Part shown: positions 11,905-15,034 of the stretch, piece after piece
How the letters are laid out: each line of letters opens with the position of its first letter
How positions within the stretch are numbered: position 1 is the first letter of the stretch
Source of the DNA: Candidatus Eiseniibacteriota bacterium
GTDB taxonomy: Bacteria; Eisenbacteria; RBG-16-71-46
Assembly (NCBI GenBank): GCA_021414165.1
Contig: JAIOPA010000222.1
Location: 1-15,034, forward strand
Length of the DNA stretch: 15,034 nucleotides
Direction: 5' to 3'
Notes under the pieces: model-generated
Told to the model about the DNA's origin: nothing
Databases searched by the model: none
What the model saw: only the letters and a program-made list of their open reading frames with translations
Made by a program: the position numbers and the translations under genes

Positions 11905-13860
11905 CTACGCGTCGACGCCCGTGCTCTCGGACTTCCCGGACGCGAACCGCTTGGCGTACACCAACAGCATGGCCACATCCGAGGGCGACACGCCCGCGAT
12001 GCGCGAGGCCGCGCCCACGCTGGCCGGCCGCCAGCGCCGCAGCTTCTCGACCGCCTCGATCGACAGTCCTGTGAGCGGTTCGCTCCACAGGCCATCGGGC
12101 AGACGCACACGCTCCAGCGACGCCGCAGCGGCAGCCGTCTTCTCCTGCCGCTCGATGTAGCCGCGATAGCGCACGCGCACCTCGAGCGGCTCCCACAGTT
12201 CGCGCGGCAGTACCCGCTCCACACCCAAGCCGGCCAACTCTTCGTAGCGTGACTCCGGGCGCGCCAACCACTCGATCGCCCGCATCGAGCGCACCCCCGA
12301 CGGCAGCGCCGGCACCGTGACCGAGACCCGCGACAGCCTGACCTGCTCGGCGTCGACCGCCGCCCAGCGCGCACGCGAGCGCTCGAGCTGCGCATCGGTG
12401 AGCAGGCCCAGTGCATGGCCCGTGGCCGCCAGGCGCTCGTCGCAGTTGTCGGCGCGCAACAGCAGCCGGTGCTCGGCCGCCGACGTGAACATGCGGTAGG
12501 GCTCGCGGTGCTCGCGCGTGACCAGATCGTCGACCAGCACGCCCATGTACGCCTCATCGCGCCGCAGCACGAACGCCGTCTCGCCGCGCACGCTGCGCGC
12601 CGCGTTCACGCCCGCCACGAAGCCCTGGGCCGCCGCCTCTTCATAGCCCGACGTGCCGCAGATCTGCCCCGCCAGCCACAGGCCCGGCGTCGCGCGGCTC
12701 TGCAGCGTGGCGTCCAGCTGGTGCGGCAGCACGAAGTCGTACTCCACCGCGTAGCCCGGGCGCAGCATCGTGGCGCGCTCAAGGCCGCGAATCGTGCGAA
12801 TGAACTCGAGCTGTACGTCCTCGGGCATGCTGGTCGACACGCCGTTCACGTAGATCTCGTCGGCCGTGCACCCCTCGGGCTCCAGGAAGATGTGGTGCTG
12901 CTCGCGCTCGGGGAACTTGACCACCTTGTCCTCGAGCGACGGGCAGTAACGCGGGCCACTGCCGGTGATCGCCCCCGAGTAGAGCGGCGAGCGGCCCATG
13001 TTGCGGCGGATCACGTCGTGCGTGGCGGCATTGGTGTGCGTGGCCCAGCAGTCCACCTGCTGCACGTCGAGCCGTTCGGTCCAGTGCGAGAACGCCTCGG
13101 GCACGTCATCGCCCGGCGCCACCTTGAGCACGGCATAGTCGATCGAGTCGCGATGCAGCCGCGGCGGCGTGCCCGTCTTGAGCCGGCCGCGCTCAAAGCC
13201 CAGCTCGGCCAGGCACTCCGACAGCGCGCGCGCCGCATGCTCACCCAGCCGGCCACCCGCCAGCTGACGCTCGCCCAGATGCAGCACACCGTTCAGGAAC
13301 GTGCCCGGCGTGATCACCACCGCGCTGGATACCAGCACGCGGCCATCGGTCAGCTCGAGTCCGCTCGCACGGCCGTTCGTCACCCGCACGCGCTGCGCCA
13401 CGCCCTCCACGAACATCAGCGTGGGGAGCGCGCCCAACAGCTTCAGCATCTCGGCCGAGTACTGCGCCTTGTCGCACTGCGCGCGCGGCGACCACACCGC
13501 CGGGCCGCGGCCGCGATTGAGCATCTTGAACTGGATGCCCGCGCGATCCGTCACCAACCCCATCACGCCGCCCAGTGCGTCGAGCTCGCGCACCATGTGG
13601 CCCTTGGCCACGCCACCGATGGCGGGGTTGCACGACATCTTGGCGGTGTCGGTCACCTGCACCGTGACCAACGCGACCGACAGCCCCATGCGCGCCGCTG
13701 CGTGCGCCGCCTCGCAGCCCGCGTGACCCGCGCCCACCACGACTACGTCGAACGTGCCGGCGCGCGTGGCGGCACCCATGGCATGCGCGGGCAGCGCGCT
13801 CGCCGGCGCGCCCGGCGACGGGGCGAAGTGGGCCGACGACTCCTCGGGGGGCGTGCGCAT
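11905..13860 (-). CDS. mnmG: tRNA uridine 5-carboxymethylaminomethyl modification enzyme MnmG (GidA)
   Basis: The product has 651 residues; 620-650 is usual. It is an FAD/NADH-dependent partner of MnmE in forming the cmnm5 group on the tRNA wobble uridine 34. The FAD-binding 'VVVVGAGHAGCEAA' is at about 39-52. Further family blocks are 'KMSCNPAIGGVAKGH', 'NRGRGPAVWSPRAQCDK', 'GTFLNGVLHLGE', 'GRLKTGTPPR', 'GPRYCPSLEDK', 'GLWLAGQICGTSGYEEAAAQGFVAGVNA' and 'RMFTSAAEHRLLLRADN'. The C-terminal helical domain is complete. The ATG at 13860 shares its A with the TGA of mnmE (TGATG), indicating coupling. This start gives an Ala/Pro-rich extension of ~36 residues before the FAD fold; an ATG at 13779 would remove it but has no Shine-Dalgarno. 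Confidence 0.97.
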   Translation of the reverse strand: MRTPPEESSAHFAPSPGAPASALPAHAMGAATRAGTFDVVVVGAGHAGCEAAHAAARMGLSVALVTVQVTDTAKMSCNPAIGGVAKGHMVRELDALGGVMGLVTDRAGIQFKMLNRGRGPAVWSPRAQCDKAQYSAEMLKLLGALPTLMFVEGVAQRVRVTNGRASGLELTDGRVLVSSAVVITPGTFLNGVLHLGERQLAGGRLGEHAARALSECLAELGFERGRLKTGTPPRLHRDSIDYAVLKVAPGDDVPEAFSHWTERLDVQQVDCWATHTNAATHDVIRRNMGRSPLYSGAITGSGPRYCPSLEDKVVKFPEREQHHIFLEPEGCTADEIYVNGVSTSMPEDVQLEFIRTIRGLERATMLRPGYAVEYDFVLPHQLDATLQSRATPGLWLAGQICGTSGYEEAAAQGFVAGVNAARSVRGETAFVLRRDEAYMGVLVDDLVTREHREPYRMFTSAAEHRLLLRADNCDERLAATGHALGLLTDAQLERSRARWAAVDAEQVRLSRVSVTVPALPSGVRSMRAIEWLARPESRYEELAGLGVERVLPRELWEPLEVRVRYRGYIERQEKTAAAAASLERVRLPDGLWSEPLTGLSIEAVEKLRRWRPASVGAASRIAGVSPSDVAMLLVYAKRFASGKSESTGVDA

Positions 13861-15034
13861 CACTTGCCGATGCAGAAGCGCGCGAAGATGCGGTCCAACA
13901 ACTCGCCACTCGCGCCCTTGCCCGTGACTTCGCCCACCGCCGACAACGCCTCGCGCAACTCGAGCGCCACGATCTCACCCGGAGCACCCGTCGCCGCCTG
14001 CTCGTCGGCGCGGCGCAACGCCTCGCGTGCGCGCGACAACGCATCGGTGTGGCGCGGGTTCGACACCGCCGCGGCCAATCCACCCGAGCCCGCCGCACCC
14101 AACAAGCCCGCGAACGCCTCGCGCAGTTCGGCGAGCCCGGCCCCGGTCACGTTCGACACGCGCACCGCGCGCGTCTCGCTGCCCGGGATGAGCGCGCACA
14201 GCTCGTCCTCGGTCACCGGTGCGTGCGCGGGATCCAGCAGATCCGACTTGGTGAGCGCCAAGAGCACGCGCTTGCCCGCGAGCGCACCCAACAGCAGGTC
14301 GTCGTCGGGCTCGTAAGGCTGCGTACCATCGACCACCCACAGCACCAGTGCCGCGCCCTCGAGCGCGCCCAATGCGCGCGCCACACCCATGGCCTCCACC
14401 GGATTGCGCGCCACGCGCACGCCGGCCGTGTCGGACAGCGTGACCGCCACACCCGCCACCTCGATCCGCTCACTCACGCGATCGCGTGTCGTGCCGGGCT
14501 CCGGCGTGACGCTGGCGCGGTCTTCACCCAGGAGCGCGTTGAACAGGCTCGACTTGCCAGCATTCGGCCGCCCCACCATGGGCACGCGCACGCCTTCGCG
14601 CACCGCGCGCGCCCACGGCGCACCGGCCAGCAGGCCATCGAGCTCCAACAGCACGGCCGCGATCGCTGCGCGCACATGCGGTGGCGTTTCAATACCACCC
14701 ACGTCCTCGGCAAAGTCCACGCGCGCCTCGACCTCGGCCGCCGCGTCCACGATGCGCTCCTCGATCGCCGCGAGCCGCACCGACAACGCGCCACTCAGCT
14801 GCGCCAACGCCAGGTCGCCCGCGCTCTCGGTCTCGGCGTGCACCAGGTCGGCCACGGCTTCGGCCTGTGCCAGGTCGAGCCGGCCGCGCAGGAAGGCGCG
14901 CAGCGTGTACTCGCCCGGGCCCGCCAGGCGCGCGCCCGCGGCGATCAACGCCGCCAGCACGCGGCGCGCCGGCACGCTGCCGCCATGACACGAGAACTCC
15001 ACCGTGTCCTCGCCCGTGTACGAGCGCGGGGCGC
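13860..15034 (-). CDS. mnmE: tRNA modification GTPase MnmE (TrmE), N-terminus cut by the window edge
   Basis: 390 residues are visible and the frame is open to the right edge; a full MnmE is ~450, so about 60 N-terminal residues are missing. It is the GTPase partner of MnmG, binding 5-formyl-THF as the one-carbon donor. The first visible motif is 'PRSYTGEDTVEFSCHGG', the folate-domain signature. Then come the helical domain ('GEYTLRAFLRGRLDLAQAEAVADLVHAET'), the inserted G domain with 'GRPNAGKSS' (154-162), 'PGTTRD', 'DTAG' (201-204) and 'TKSD' (an acceptable variant of NKxD), and the C-terminal 'IFARFCIGK' with the invariant Cys. The stop overlaps the mnmG start by one base, so the two are translated together. 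Confidence 0.97.
   Translation of the reverse strand, partial: APRSYTGEDTVEFSCHGGSVPARRVLAALIAAGARLAGPGEYTLRAFLRGRLDLAQAEAVADLVHAETESAGDLALAQLSGALSVRLAAIEERIVDAAAEVEARVDFAEDVGGIETPPHVRAAIAAVLLELDGLLAGAPWARAVREGVRVPMVGRPNAGKSSLFNALLGEDRASVTPEPGTTRDRVSERIEVAGVAVTLSDTAGVRVARNPVEAMGVARALGALEGAALVLWVVDGTQPYEPDDDLLLGALAGKRVLLALTKSDLLDPAHAPVTEDELCALIPGSETRAVRVSNVTGAGLAELREAFAGLLGAAGSGGLAAAVSNPRHTDALSRAREALRRADEQAATGAPGEIVALELREALSAVGEVTGKGASGELLDRIFARFCIGK

Noticed and set aside
12415..14316. 633-codon plus-strand open frame opposite mnmG and mnmE
   Set aside because: Antisense shadow of two highly conserved genes; the product is a His/Arg/Ala-rich string without recognisable motifs.

Overview
The window is GC-rich, densely coded bacterial chromosome with no sign of plasmid, prophage or intact insertion sequence. 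The gene types and order (mnmE-mnmG-rsmG-parA-parB-bactofilin, a FecA-type TonB-dependent receptor, short Ala/Pro-rich secreted proteins, RG-rich tails, and a LexA operator of the Fibrobacter type) suggest a Gram-negative of the Gemmatimonadota or a relative in the FCB group. That assignment is inference, not a database match.

Left part (1-3621). The start of an unidentified exported protein runs off the left edge on the minus strand. A ~580-base gap follows, full of potential hairpins. Then come a small secreted protein with an Ig-like fold and an outer-membrane TonB-dependent receptor, separated by a perfect 23-base inverted repeat. A strong rho-independent terminator closes this unit.

Middle (3622-5645). 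A gene-free stretch containing four consecutive hairpins leads to lexA. The lexA promoter carries a perfect TGCAC-N4-GTGCA palindrome, so lexA is probably autoregulated. After a lexA terminator comes a short gene for an IS200/REP-type (Y1, HUH) transposase-like protein that keeps the HxH metal motif but has no tyrosine where the catalytic one should be. A near-match to the LexA operator lies just upstream of its Shine-Dalgarno. Three large inverted repeats sit directly downstream. This LexA-linked, apparently domesticated HUH protein with its hairpin cluster is the most novel-looking locus here.

Right part (5645-15034, all minus strand). ribA (GTP cyclohydrolase II) and an EamA/DMT permease come first. 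The chromosome-maintenance block follows: bactofilin, parB, parA (the last two overlapping by 8 bases), rsmG, mnmG and mnmE, with mnmE cut by the right edge. Two parS sites are present, one inside parB and one perfect palindrome between parA and rsmG. The ~520-base gap between rsmG and mnmG holds a perfect DnaA box and several degenerate ones, so it is a candidate replication origin or its remnant. RsmG has an unusual ~150-residue Arg/Gly-rich N-terminal arm. MnmE and MnmG together modify the tRNA wobble uridine, RsmG methylates 16S rRNA, and ParA/ParB/parS (perhaps anchored by bactofilin) segregate the origin region.
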